Counted from the stretch's first letter, positions 8,947 through 17,733 are shown. The stretch is DNA of 41,782 nucleotides from Clostridiales bacterium (GCA_027318915.1 DAHVOH010000025.1:1-41782); one strand, 5' to 3'. Program-made: numbers and translations. The notes: generated from the sequence alone by a model not told the origin.

Positions 8947-10356
8947 ATGCATGCACGTCGCTGGCCGGCGGCCCTGATCCTGGCCGCCGTGCCGCTCTGG
9001 TTGTCCGCCCCGTCGCCCGGGGCCGCCCCATCGCCGCTCGCGCTTCACGCTCCTCCGATCCCCCCGGCGGCCCCGGGGAGGCCGGTCTTACGCCCGGCGG
9101 CGTCGACCGGCGCGCACCCGGCGGCGGTCGTGAGCGTGCGCGCTCCGGAACCCTCTCCCGTCTTGGTGCTGCTGCGCACGAAGGTTCGGGTCGGCCGAGA
9201 AGGTTCAGCCCCGGCCCTGTTGCCAGGATATCTCCGGGTGCCGGGCCGGCCCGAGTCCGCGGACGGTCGCGCGGCGGCCTCGATGGTCGGGACGGGCCGG
9301 CGGCCGGCGACGGCCTCCCCAGCCAAAAGCCGACCCCGAACGGCGGCCGCCCCGCCTCCCCCCGGCGCGGGGGCCGTGCCCGCCCCCGTGTCCGGCTCCC
9401 CCGCCCCGACGAGTTCGCCGCCGTCGGCCAATTCCTCCCCGTTCGTTCTGGGCTACTACACCCAGTACACGCCGACCTCGGCCGCGTCTCAGGCCAGTCT
9501 GGCCGCCCATGCGGCTCAGGTGACGGCCATTGCTCCCCTCTGGTACTCGGCGAGGGCCGATGGGACCCTGCATGCGCTGGGCTATCAGCATGCCGGCGTC
9601 CGCGCCTGGTGCGCCGCCCGCGGTGTCGCCATCTATCCCCTCGTGATCAACGGCAACGGCAACGATGCCATCCTGGTCAACGCCGGCCTGCGCCAGCAAG
9701 TGATTCAGGCGTTGGTGGACAGGGCCCAAGCGGATGGCTATGCCGGCTTTAACATCGATTTCGAGGGATTATCAAACAGCGACGAAACCGGACTCGACGT
9801 CTTCACCGCCGATCTCGCCCGCGCCCTGCACGCCGTCGGCAAAAAGCTCATTGTCGCCGTGGGACCGCGCACCAGCAATCAAAACGCCTACCACGCCTAC
9901 AACTATCAAAGTCTCGGCCGGTCGGCCGACTACGTTGTCCTGATGACCTATGACGATCACGACAACACGTCGGCGCCGGGGCCGATCGCCCCCATGCCCT
10001 GGGTGGACGCCGTCACCCGGTACGCTGTCGCCGAGATGCCCGCGTCCAAAATTCTGTTGGGCCTCGCGGTGTATGGGTACAACTGGTCGGCCAACGGCGC
10101 CTATGAGGTGCATGACCCCGAGGCGGCGGCCGAAGCCGCCCAGGCCGGCGTGCCCATCGCCTGGGACAGTGCCGCTGCCGAAGCCACGTTCACCTACGTG
10201 GCCAACGGTGTGACGCATACCGTGTGGTACGAGAACGGATACAGCGACGCATTCAAGATCCAACTGGCCAACCAGGACCATCTGGGGGGCGTCGCCATCT
10301 GGCGGCTCGGCGACGAGGATGAGGACCTGTGGACGGCTCTGCGGAGATTGCGCTGA
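8947..10356 (+). CDS. Secreted glycoside hydrolase family 18 protein
   Basis: This is a 469-aa exported glycosidase. A signal peptide covers about residues 1-28 (MHARRWPAALILAAVPLWLS, then SPGAA). A Pro/Ala-rich linker of about 130 residues follows, and then the GH18 barrel opens at FVLGYYTQYT. The catalytic strand is GFNIDFEGL, with Glu273 as the acid; IVAVGPRTSN, VVLMTYDDHD and KILLGLAVYGYNW match the later barrel strands of YaaH/YdhD/SleL-like cell-wall or spore-cortex glycosidases. No LysM repeats are present. The start ATG 8947 follows AGGATGGG at 6 nt. The c-di-AMP riboswitch in its leader supports a role in peptidoglycan remodelling rather than chitin use. Confidence 0.88.
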   Translation: MHARRWPAALILAAVPLWLSAPSPGAAPSPLALHAPPIPPAAPGRPVLRPAASTGAHPAAVVSVRAPEPSPVLVLLRTKVRVGREGSAPALLPGYLRVPGRPESADGRAAASMVGTGRRPATASPAKSRPRTAAAPPPPGAGAVPAPVSGSPAPTSSPPSANSSPFVLGYYTQYTPTSAASQASLAAHAAQVTAIAPLWYSARADGTLHALGYQHAGVRAWCAARGVAIYPLVINGNGNDAILVNAGLRQQVIQALVDRAQADGYAGFNIDFEGLSNSDETGLDVFTADLARALHAVGKKLIVAVGPRTSNQNAYHAYNYQSLGRSADYVVLMTYDDHDNTSAPGPIAPMPWVDAVTRYAVAEMPASKILLGLAVYGYNWSANGAYEVHDPEAAAEAAQAGVPIAWDSAAAEATFTYVANGVTHTVWYENGYSDAFKIQLANQDHLGGVAIWRLGDEDEDLWTALRRLR

Positions 10357-10422
10357 ATCGCGGCGGCGGGGGCGTTCCGGATCGCGGTCGGGAACTCCCG
10401 GCGTTCGGGGCGGACGGCGCGG

Positions 10423-13400
10423 TCAGAAGGCGGCCGCATCGGCCGCCTTCGAGGGCGGCCACGGCGCGACGGCCGTGACGTGCAGGGCGGCCCGCTGCAT
10501 CCTGCCCGAACACATCAGCGGACCCCGATGCCGGGCCGAAAACAAGAGATGGCCGAAACGCCGATAATGCGCCTCGTCCATGGACGCATCCAGGAGACCG
10601 GTTTCATCCAGCAGTGAAAAGAACACCATCAGCCGTCCGCTTCGCGTGGGAGGACGGTGAGGGCGGACCGGAGTTCCCGCCACGCGTACCGGCTCGCCAT
10701 CCGCCAGTCTCTCCGCTTCGGCGTTGGGCCGGCAGCCGGCTTGGGTCAGGGCGGAGCGCCAAAGGGCCATCACCTGCTCCGACTGGCCAAAGCGCAACAC
10801 GCGGTATTCCCAGAAGAGCCGTTCGGAAAGCGGCCAGGGACGGCCCCGCTCCACCGCGGGAAGCCCCAGCGGGTTTCGCCAGAAAAGGGCCGTGAGGAGC
10901 TGTTCCCGGTCCGGTTCCCAGCTGTCCAGCGCCCCCACGCGAATGAGAGCCGCACTCAGGTCGACCGAAAGGCCGGCGCGCTCCAATATCTCCAACGGGT
11001 GGCGAAACGGTCCCGCGGCACGGGCGGCGATCAGGCGCGCGGCGCCTGCTCCCAAGCCGACGACGGCGCCAAGCCCCACCCGAATGCCCGGCACCGACTC
11101 GTCAAACCGAAACGCCTCTTCGCTCGCCTGCACATCCACCGGCAGGATGGCTAACCCGCGCCGCCGCGCCTCCGTCACCAGCACGTCCAAGGGGTAGAAC
11201 CCCATCGGCTGGGCGTTCAACAGCCCCGTCAAATAAGGACCCGGATGGCGATCCAGCAGGTAGGCGGTGCGATAGGCCGTCTCGGCAAACGCCGCGGCAT
11301 GCGCCTCGTTGAATCCGTAGCTGGCGTAGCCGACCATCTGCGCAAACACCTCATCCGCCACCGCGGTGGAAATGCCACGGGCAACGGCTTTGGCCTTGAA
11401 CTGTCGGCCCAACCGCTCCATCTCGGCCGCCGAGCGCCCGTGGGTCATCACGCGCCGCAGCTGATCCGCCTCCCCCGGCGTGAAACCGGCCAACTGGCTG
11501 GCGATGGCGATGACCTGCTCCTGAAACAGCACCACGCCGTAGGTTTTCTGCAGAATAGGCTCCAGATCCGGATGGGGATAGCGCACCGGTTCCCGCCCCC
11601 GTCTGCGCGCCACAAAGGGGTCCACCATATTGCCCTTGATGGGCCCGGGACGAATCAAAGCCAGGCTGGCCACGATATCCTCATAGCGATCCGGCTGCAG
11701 GCGGCGGGCCAGCGCCCGTTGAGCCGGACTCTCCAATTGAAAGACGCCAATGCTGTCCGCCGCCTGCAAACGCCGGTAGACGGCCGCATCAGCCGGCGGG
11801 ATGCGGTCCTCCTCGAAGGTGGGCAAGGTGCGGCGCAGGGTCTGAACCGTGTCCTCGACGGCGGTGAATGTGCGCAGAGACAACAGGTCCAACTTCAACA
11901 ACCCCAGTTCCTCCACATCCCGCTTATCAAACTGAGCCAGCTGAACCCCCTTGGCGGAAGTCTCAAACGGCGTCACCTCTTCCAGCGGATCACTGCTGAT
12001 GACGAGGCCGCCCAGATGGGTGCCGATGTGCCGCGGCAGGCCCTCTGCCCGAACCGCCCAATGAATCAGCTGACGGGCGGGGCCGGAAAGGTTGAGCACA
12101 CGCAGTTCCGGAATCTCCTCCCACGTCTCGGCCAGCTGCCCCAGTGGACGCGGGGGCAGCGACTTGGCCAAGTCATCCAGGTCGCCGGGAGGAAAGCCGA
12201 GGACCTTGCCGATCTGCCGGATCGCCAGGCGCGCTCGGAACGTCTGATATGTCGCCACGGCAGCCACCCGCTCGGCGCCGAACCGCCGGCGCACATAGTC
12301 CGCCACCTCGTCCCGGCGGGCAGCGTCAAAGTCCAGATCGATGTCCGGTGTTTCGGCTCGCTCCCGGCTCAAGAAGCGTTCGAACAGCAGCTGACGCGAG
12401 AACGCATCCACTTGGGTGATGCCCAAACAGTATGCCACCACCGAGTCGGCGGCCGAACCGCGGCCGGCGAAGCGAATCCCCTGGCTGCGAGCGAACCGGG
12501 CCACCTCCTCCACCGCCAGAAAGTAGTCCTGGAAGCCCAGATCCTCAATGATGCGCAGCTCATGGCGGATGCGGGCGGCCACTGCTCGGCGCCTCTCCCC
12601 GTAACGGCGGCGCGCCCCGATCCAGGTGAGCCGCTCCAGGCGCCGCGCGGCCTCTTTCCCGTCAACCCCGAAACGCGGCCGCCGCGATCGTCCCAATAAG
12701 TCGGGCGGCTCCAGGCGTTCGGCCAAAGCGTCGGCGGCCGCCCAGGCTGGACGCGCCCACGGGCCCAGCGCCCGCGTCACCGCCTCCCTTCCCTTGACAT
12801 AGCCCTCGCCGTTGAGCGGCCGGTCAGGGTGGGGGGTTTCCACGGCAATGCCGTGCCGCACCGCCACCAGCAGATCGTAGAGGGCAAAGTCCTCCGGGTA
12901 TGCGTGATGCACTTCCGGCGCCGCCACCAGCGAAAGGTCAAGCCGGTCCCCCAGTTCGGCCAGCGCCGTCCGCACGGCGCGATCTCCCGGCAGCCATCCC
13001 GCCCCCACTTCCAGATAGCAGTCGGAGCCAAAGATCCCGCGAAGCCATCGCGCCCTTTCCAGCGCTTGCTGCCACTGTCCGGCGTAGATCAACCGGTCCA
13101 ACACGCCGCGCCGTCCTCCGCTCAGCGCCACCAATCCGGGTCCCCAGCGTTCCAACGCGGCGTCCTCCACCAGCGGAACGCCGCGCACATGATCCACATG
13201 GGCGTGCGTCACCAGACGGGTGAGCTGGCGATACCGGGACGCATCCGGCGCCAGCAGCACCAAAACCCCGCCCGCCCGCAGATGCACGGTCACTCCCGCC
13301 ACCGGTTTGATGCCCGCCTTCTTCGCCGCGCGCAAGAACTCCACCAGGCCGGAGAGCCGGTGGGTGTCGGTGAGCGCCATGACCGAGACGCCCTGAGCGG

Positions 13401-13494
13401 CCGCTGCCGCCACCAGCACTTCCGGGGAGCTGGCCCCGTCCAGAAACGAGAACGCGGAATGAACATGCCACAGCACGCCGGGCGCATCCGCCAT
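10423..13494 (-). CDS. dnaE2: Error-prone DNA polymerase III alpha subunit (DnaE2/ImuC)
   Basis: This 1023-aa C-family polymerase matches the length of DnaE2 and is shorter than replicative DnaE. An N-terminal PHP domain opens with HVHSAFSFLDG and contains ALTDTHRLSG. The palm carries PDIDLDFDAARRDEV near residue 385, with the catalytic Asp residues. IRPGPIKGNMVDPFVARR, VVLFQEQVIAIA, YGFNEAHAAAFAETAYRTAYL and the C-terminal OB-like LMVFFSLLDETG are all in DnaE order. DnaE2 acts with ImuB in damage-induced mutagenic lesion bypass. The start ATG overlaps the TGA of the preceding DUF6504-like gene (ATGA), so translation is coupled. A 10-bp hairpin at its end may terminate transcription in both directions. 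Confidence 0.93.
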   Translation of the reverse strand: MADAPGVLWHVHSAFSFLDGASSPEVLVAAAAAQGVSVMALTDTHRLSGLVEFLRAAKKAGIKPVAGVTVHLRAGGVLVLLAPDASRYRQLTRLVTHAHVDHVRGVPLVEDAALERWGPGLVALSGGRRGVLDRLIYAGQWQQALERARWLRGIFGSDCYLEVGAGWLPGDRAVRTALAELGDRLDLSLVAAPEVHHAYPEDFALYDLLVAVRHGIAVETPHPDRPLNGEGYVKGREAVTRALGPWARPAWAAADALAERLEPPDLLGRSRRPRFGVDGKEAARRLERLTWIGARRRYGERRRAVAARIRHELRIIEDLGFQDYFLAVEEVARFARSQGIRFAGRGSAADSVVAYCLGITQVDAFSRQLLFERFLSRERAETPDIDLDFDAARRDEVADYVRRRFGAERVAAVATYQTFRARLAIRQIGKVLGFPPGDLDDLAKSLPPRPLGQLAETWEEIPELRVLNLSGPARQLIHWAVRAEGLPRHIGTHLGGLVISSDPLEEVTPFETSAKGVQLAQFDKRDVEELGLLKLDLLSLRTFTAVEDTVQTLRRTLPTFEEDRIPPADAAVYRRLQAADSIGVFQLESPAQRALARRLQPDRYEDIVASLALIRPGPIKGNMVDPFVARRRGREPVRYPHPDLEPILQKTYGVVLFQEQVIAIASQLAGFTPGEADQLRRVMTHGRSAAEMERLGRQFKAKAVARGISTAVADEVFAQMVGYASYGFNEAHAAAFAETAYRTAYLLDRHPGPYLTGLLNAQPMGFYPLDVLVTEARRRGLAILPVDVQASEEAFRFDESVPGIRVGLGAVVGLGAGAARLIAARAAGPFRHPLEILERAGLSVDLSAALIRVGALDSWEPDREQLLTALFWRNPLGLPAVERGRPWPLSERLFWEYRVLRFGQSEQVMALWRSALTQAGCRPNAEAERLADGEPVRVAGTPVRPHRPPTRSGRLMVFFSLLDETGLLDASMDEAHYRRFGHLLFSARHRGPLMCSGRMQRAALHVTAVAPWPPSKAADAAAF
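10426..10450. terminator. Convergent hairpin between GH18 and dnaE2
   Basis: A perfect 10-bp stem (GAAGGCGGCC / GGCCGCCTTC) with a 5-nt loop sits over the last codons of dnaE2, 70 nt after the GH18 stop. There is no clear T run, so it may be a stem-only or bidirectional terminator. Confidence 0.45.
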
Positions 13495-13805
13495 CAGTCA
13501 TACACCCGATACAGCCAGGATGGCGACGGCCGCGCGGGCAACGGCCGCGGCCGGGACGGAAAATCCTCCGGATGCTCACTCGCCAGTTCGTACATCCCCT
13601 CCTCGGTTGCCACCCGGAAGAACCAGCATGGGGCCTCCCCCGCCCACCAGGCTCCGGCGTCCACCCAGGCCTCCTGCACCCGCAGGACGCGCCGCCAGCG
13701 TCCCCGCCAGAAAAACTCCCGCGGCTCCCCGTCTTCTCCTCCAATCACCTGAACATCGAAGCGTCCCGGGCGCCCCGAAACGGCTTTCGCCGTCCTCTGA
13801 GCCAT
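13494..13805 (-). CDS. DUF6504-like small protein of the ImuB-DnaE2 cassette
   Basis: This 103-aa protein lies between the ImuB-like and DnaE2 genes, one nucleotide after the first and overlapping the second by 4 nt. The pattern GRPGRFDVQVIGGEDGEPREFFWRG, WRRVLRVQEAWVDAGAWW and CWFFRVATEEGMYELAS resembles the small proteins annotated as DUF6504 that accompany Y-family/DnaE2 cassettes in actinobacteria; this is recalled knowledge, not a search. The fold looks like a small beta-rich domain around a conserved Trp-rich core. It probably works with the mutasome, but its biochemical role is not established. A strong GGAGGAGGG site precedes the ATG. Confidence 0.7.
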   Translation of the reverse strand: MAQRTAKAVSGRPGRFDVQVIGGEDGEPREFFWRGRWRRVLRVQEAWVDAGAWWAGEAPCWFFRVATEEGMYELASEHPEDFPSRPRPLPARPSPSWLYRVYD

Positions 13806-13806
13806 C

Positions 13807-14871
13807 TCAATCCCTCCTCCGCCGCCAGGGATCCCAAAAACTGAAGCGCGTCTCGCGCGCCGAGGCCGCCAGCGCCGTCCGCGGCTGATCCGCGGGCCGC
13901 CGCACCCCGGCCGCTTCCCACCACGTCAACTGAGCCGGTGTGGCCGCCTCCGTCTCCAAAGCCTCCACCGCCAGCGCCACCGGCGGGGTGGGCGGCCAGG
14001 GCTGGCTCAACGTCCATAATCGCGCCGTCAGAATGCGGGCGTCGGCCGTTCCCGTCGGCCAGCGCCGCTCCCGTGTCACCGGCGCGCCCTCTTCGGCCGA
14101 CCACATCAACGCCAGCCGTCGAGCGGCCTGTCGGCGTTCCTGGAGCAGCTGCGCCAGACGGCGCGTCATTTGCTCCAAGGTGGCCGGCACCCCGACGCGG
14201 AGCGGTTCGGCAAAAGCGCGTTCCACCCGCACCGGATTGAGGCGCGCGCCGCCGGCCGGCAGGCCGGCCAATCGGAACGCCAGTCCGTCCACTTCGCCCA
14301 CTCGCCGAAGGCCTTCTTGCCGCCAGCGACGGCGATCGGCCGTGGAGGCGGGCACTGCGCTCAGCGGCATCGTGGCCCACCCCCGCCCCGTCTCCTCGGG
14401 CGGACAGACCCAGCACCGGAACCCATTCGCCTGCCAATTGGGCAAGCGGAGCGCCGCCCCGGCCCGCGTCACCCAGCGAGCCAGCAAGGGGTGGGAGGCC
14501 ACGCCGCCGGTCACCCAAGCCGCCCGTTCCGGCACCAGCATCTGTTGGAGACGGCGCCAGTCATCCGGTTCCGGCGCCGCCAGCTGAATCCATCCATAGC
14601 GCCGATCATTCAGCGCGAAGGCCGTGCCCCAGGAGCCGATGTCCTGCTCCAGCGCGCGCAGAGCTTCCCGGTCGTCGGCAGACGATCCGGTGATGACCAG
14701 CGCCTCAGGAATCCGCCAGCGGATTTCCCGGGCCGGCATCCCCCAGTCCACGCCCAAATCCCAGAGATCCGCGCTGGCATCAAACACCTGCCCATTGCGC
14801 ATCACGGCAAAAGGCGCCGGATAGGATGCCGCGTCGACCGTCAACTGCCGGAGTTCAAAGCTGAGAAACAT
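13807..14871 (-). CDS. imuB: ImuB-like (catalytically inactive Y-family polymerase-like) SOS mutagenesis protein
   Basis: This 354-aa protein has the layout of ImuB. An N-terminal palm-like region (APFAVMRNGQVFDAS, then LGVDWGMPAREIRWRIPEALV) corresponds to the PLAVV...VxAxS...GVRPGMxxxEAxALxP pattern. Later segments LRRVGEVDGLAFRLAGLP and LEQMTRRLAQLLQERRQAARRLALMW match the fingers and little-finger regions. The usual acidic catalytic triad of active Y polymerases is not seen, as expected for ImuB, which bridges DnaE2 to the beta clamp. ATG 14871 is chosen because family-like sequence (MFLSFEL) starts there and because it puts the SOS operator 18 nt upstream; a longer frame to 14973 would run through the operator. 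The first gene of imuB-DUF6504-dnaE2. No imuA is seen. Confidence 0.75.
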   Translation of the reverse strand: MFLSFELRQLTVDAASYPAPFAVMRNGQVFDASADLWDLGVDWGMPAREIRWRIPEALVITGSSADDREALRALEQDIGSWGTAFALNDRRYGWIQLAAPEPDDWRRLQQMLVPERAAWVTGGVASHPLLARWVTRAGAALRLPNWQANGFRCWVCPPEETGRGWATMPLSAVPASTADRRRWRQEGLRRVGEVDGLAFRLAGLPAGGARLNPVRVERAFAEPLRVGVPATLEQMTRRLAQLLQERRQAARRLALMWSAEEGAPVTRERRWPTGTADARILTARLWTLSQPWPPTPPVALAVEALETEAATPAQLTWWEAAGVRRPADQPRTALAASARETRFSFWDPWRRRRD

Positions 14872-14888
14872 GCCGTCTTCACCACGCC

Positions 14889-14920
14889 GCCTATAATAGA
14901 ACTTCCGTTCTATTATAGGC
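14889..14920. promoter_or_regulatory. LexA-type SOS operator overlapping symmetric -10 elements
   Basis: A perfect inverted repeat has 14-nt arms (GCCTATAATAGAAC and its complement) around a TTCC spacer. Its centre, GAAC-TTCC-GTTC (14899-14910), fits the GAAC-N4-GTTC core of Bacillus-type LexA boxes. Each arm also carries TATAAT, so on the minus strand a -10 lies at 14917-14912 and would place the start of transcription inside the operator. Bound LexA would block RNA polymerase. It lies 18 nt before the ImuB-like start, the expected place for SOS control of this cassette. Confidence 0.85.
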
Positions 14921-15346
14921 GAAAACCTGAGCGCGATGCACCAATCTCCGTGCGATCCCGCGGCGCCCACCACATTTTGCGCTCGCCGGTCATCCCGGCG
15001 TCCTCGCGCTCTCGGGCGCCGCCCCCACCACCTTTATCGGCGGGCAGAGCGAGCCCCTCGGACCGGCTCCGGGGCTGCCGGCGTTTCGATCCGTCCTCTT
15101 CCGGCCGCCGCCCCCGCCGAAGGCTCCGGACTATGCTCCGCCCGGCGGCCCAGTCCGCCTCGGCGGTCCGGGCGCCCCGTCGGCACTGGCCCGCGGTGCT
15201 TGCCCTCGGGCGTCCGCACCCGCTGTCTTGGGCGACGAGCCACCCCTACCCACGTACCCCCGGCCGCCGCCATCCGAAGCCGCCCGGAAGGGAATCTCCC
15301 TTTCCTGCCCCCGATGCGAATCCTGACCGCCCGTCTTCCCCCAATG
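14921..15346. other. Intergenic region, no gene seen
   Basis: Between the SOS operator and the end of the 288-aa gene no coding sequence is convincing. The -35 region for the operator promoter would fall near 14935-14940, where no good match is seen. The rest is GC-rich with no repeats noticed. Confidence 0.4.
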
Positions 15347-16213
15347 TCAGGCGCCCCAGTTCGGAAACCACTGCACCCGCTGCGGCAGGAGATAGCGATC
15401 CACCGCCACATTCAGCACCCGGCGAGCCGCCGTGACGTCGCGCGCCACCTCCTGCAGAGGCCTCATGCTCACGGTCACCACCGGCAGCCATTGCAGCGCC
15501 GCTTCGTAGCAGCGGCGACCCACTTCCTCCAGCAGCCGAATGACGTCGTCTTCCTCCACGGCCTCGTGTTCCAGACGGACGATGCGGAGCACCCGCTGCC
15601 GGGCCGCTCCGTCCAACGGCGGGTAGCGCACCACATGGTCGGGAAAGACGCCGGCCAGGAACAGCGCCAGATCCCCGAGCCGCCGGTAGACCCAGGCCCG
15701 CTGGTTCTCCGGCGCGACCTCTGCCCAGCCGGCCAATTGCACCAAATTCAGTTCGCTGATCCGGCGCCGCCGCCACCCGCGACCCGTCCGCACACGCACG
15801 GCGCCGCTGGCCACGTGCGTATAGGATGCCAAGAGTTCCGCCAGAAAGAGGCGGCGGCCCGGCGCGGACAGGAACGCGCGCAGCGGCTCTACGTCAAACA
15901 CGAACAAACGCTGCCGCGGGCCCACCCACTCCTGCACGGACGTCGCTGTCTGCAGATCCGCATGGACCCGCGACATCACCGCCAAAAACAGCAGAAACGG
16001 AGACAAGAACGGCGCCAACTCGGGCCCATCGTCCGGAAAGAGGCTGCGAAACAACGCGGGGTGCGACAGCCAGCGCTCGATCTGTTCGGGGTGGGCGCGC
16101 AGATCGTCGGCTGTAATCCCCACCCGCTCCGCCTCGTTCGCCGCCCGGACGATGACGGCCAGATCGCCGTCGGTCAAGTGTTCCAGATACCGTTCCGAAA
16201 CGGTGTCGGCCAT
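15347..16213 (-). CDS. Unrecognised 288-aa conserved-looking protein next to the SOS cassette
   Basis: I do not recognise the family. The protein is a well-formed, mostly helical, soluble sequence with no signal peptide or transmembrane segment. An acidic, helix-rich N-terminal region (SERYLEHLTDGDLAVIVRAANEAERVGI) is followed by a hydrophobic core LAPFLSPFLLFLAVMSRVHADL, then FVFDVEPLRAFLSAPGRRLFLAELLASYTHV, and later EEDDVIRLLEEVGRRCYEAAL. No catalytic motif stands out. The ATG at 16213 has a very strong ribosome site (AAGGAGGGG). It is co-oriented with the imuB cassette but 475 nt upstream and separated from it by the LexA operator, so it has its own promoter. A single GAAC half-site at 16265-16268 is not enough to call SOS control. 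Confidence 0.7.
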   Translation of the reverse strand: MADTVSERYLEHLTDGDLAVIVRAANEAERVGITADDLRAHPEQIERWLSHPALFRSLFPDDGPELAPFLSPFLLFLAVMSRVHADLQTATSVQEWVGPRQRLFVFDVEPLRAFLSAPGRRLFLAELLASYTHVASGAVRVRTGRGWRRRRISELNLVQLAGWAEVAPENQRAWVYRRLGDLALFLAGVFPDHVVRYPPLDGAARQRVLRIVRLEHEAVEEDDVIRLLEEVGRRCYEAALQWLPVVTVSMRPLQEVARDVTAARRVLNVAVDRYLLPQRVQWFPNWGA

Positions 16214-16475
16214 GGACTTCCCCTCCTTGGCCGCGCCGAGGCGCGGCCCCTGTTCGACTCTTATAGAACGGCGCGGGATTACCGAGCGCCTTCAGGGCAT
16301 GGGATGAAAGCCCGCCGAAGGGCGGCCATTGTCCTTGGCACGCCTGGATATAGCAACGGCCGGCCTCCGCCGGGATCGTACCCGCCGTGCCCCCATAGCC
16401 ATGCTGGGGTCCAAGGCTGTTCCCGCCCACAAAGACGCTTGAGCCTCGAAAGCGCTCCGAAAGCCCGCGCGATGT

Positions 16476-16736
16476 CTACCCCCCGAGTGGGCCCTTCATC
16501 GTGGCCGGAGCCCGTCGGGGTGGACCCGACACGGAACAATGCCCCTGATCAACATCTGTCTCCAAGGCCGGTAGCCAAAAGCCATGCCGGTCGCGGCATT
16601 CGCCGATGAGCGCCTTGCCGGCGGTGTCCACCTCGCCCACGAGGATCTTGCGCCGACACTTCGGGATCCAAACGATGTGGTCAGCTCTCTGATACGGTGT
16701 CCATCGGGTTGTCCCCGGGTGCGGCGCATCGCTCAT
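16476..16736 (-). pseudogene. Decayed IS200/IS605-type TnpA transposase
   Basis: The 86-residue frame from ATG 16736 aligns by eye with the N-terminal half of IS200-like Y1 transposases: YQRADHIVWIPKCRRKILVGEV corresponds to the usual YHIVWxPKYRRxVLxGEV, and HGFWLPALETDVDQGHCSVSGPPR to HGFxxxALExMPDHVHLxVSAPPR. The HUH metal motif (HVH) has become QGH, losing one His. The second half with the catalytic Tyr is missing after the APA segment. It is therefore a dead, truncated copy. No partner tnpB or clear end hairpins are seen. Confidence 0.75.
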
Positions 16737-17190
16737 AGAACTATCATACAGCGTGGAGTGGTCCCCATCATTTCCCTCCCGGGACGGTCCCGGCGCCAGG
16801 AATCCATCATCGGCGGGCGCCGATGGCGGCAGCCCGGGTGTGGCCCGCGTGCCGCGACAGGCACCCCAAGGGCGGCCAGAACAGACCCCCTGGCCGGGAG
16901 GGGGCGAGTCTCGTCGGCCGACTCGTGGCGGGCATGTCGCGCTGCGCGCCCAAAGCGTCCAACAGGCATTCCGCGCCTTCGATGCGGCCGCCACGGCTCG
17001 GGAAAACCGGCGCCAGGGCCGCCGGGAAACTCATCCGCTATCGCAGGTGGGGCCTGTCCCGTTGCCACGCCCGCCGGGCCGACGGCAAGCCTCCGGGCGC
17101 GCCGCCGCCTCCCGGCCAGAGGTCCGCACCCATCCGCAGGAGGCCGGATCGCGCGGCGCGACCGCACGAGCGGTTGGAGCGGCCGGGCCG
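16737..17190. other. Intergenic region, no gene seen
   Basis: This is about 450 nt between the transposase remnant and the GNAT gene. Frames on both strands give Arg/Pro/Gly-rich translations without domain character. It may be part of the decayed insertion, but no element ends can be defined. Confidence 0.35.
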
Positions 17191-17733
17191 TCAGGTGAGC
17201 GCGACCCACTCCGCCCGGGTGATGACGTAGACATCCACCTCTTGCTGATGGAAGAGCGCCCGTTCCCGCACATGCATGCCGTTTCGCCGCGCCACGGCGA
17301 TCGACGGCGTGTTGGCGGGATTGATGAGCGAAATCAGATGCGGCGCCCCAAGCCGCAGGAACCCATGGTCGCGGCAGGCTCGGGCCGCCTCGGTCGCATA
17401 GCCGTGGCCCCAGTGCGCCCGCACAAACAGGTAGCCGATTTCCCATTCGACGACGTCGTGCACCGCCTGCGGGACGATGCCGCACTGGCCCAAAAACGCC
17501 CCGGTGTCCTTCGCCTCGACCACCCAGAGACCGACGCCGAAACGGCGGTAATTGTCCTGGGTCCAACGAACCCAGTCTTCCACCTGGGGCCGATCCCGGG
17601 TGCTCGGATAATACTGCATGGCGACCGGGTCGGCGAAAATGCGCAGCAGTTCGTCAACATCCTCCGACATCATGCGCCGAAGCCGAAGGCGCGACGTCTC
17701 CAGGACCGTCGCGCCCTCCCGGGCGTTGGACAT
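17191..17733 (-). CDS. GNAT acetyltransferase, RimJ/RimL-like
   Basis: This 180-aa protein is a GNAT of the RimJ/RimL type, using acetyl-CoA to acetylate an amine on a protein or small molecule. It begins with LETSRLRLRRMMSEDVDELL, contains FLGQCGIV and WEIGYLFVRAHWGHGYATEAARAC (the acetyl-CoA pyrophosphate loop), and ends the fold with LISLINPANTPSIAVARRNGM, where N-x-x-S is the usual signature. GGGAGG lies 8 nt upstream of ATG 17733; a longer frame is a shadow of the neighbouring hydratase. Substrate unknown. Confidence 0.87.
   Translation of the reverse strand: MSNAREGATVLETSRLRLRRMMSEDVDELLRIFADPVAMQYYPSTRDRPQVEDWVRWTQDNYRRFGVGLWVVEAKDTGAFLGQCGIVPQAVHDVVEWEIGYLFVRAHWGHGYATEAARACRDHGFLRLGAPHLISLINPANTPSIAVARRNGMHVRERALFHQQEVDVYVITRAEWVALT

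Noticed and set aside
11245..12699. 484-aa plus-strand frame inside dnaE2
   Set aside because: It lies antisense to conserved polymerase motifs and shows no family.
16257..16270. Second LexA site upstream of the 288-aa protein
   Set aside because: GTTC-N10-GAAC is the wrong order and spacing; only one GAAC half-site is present.
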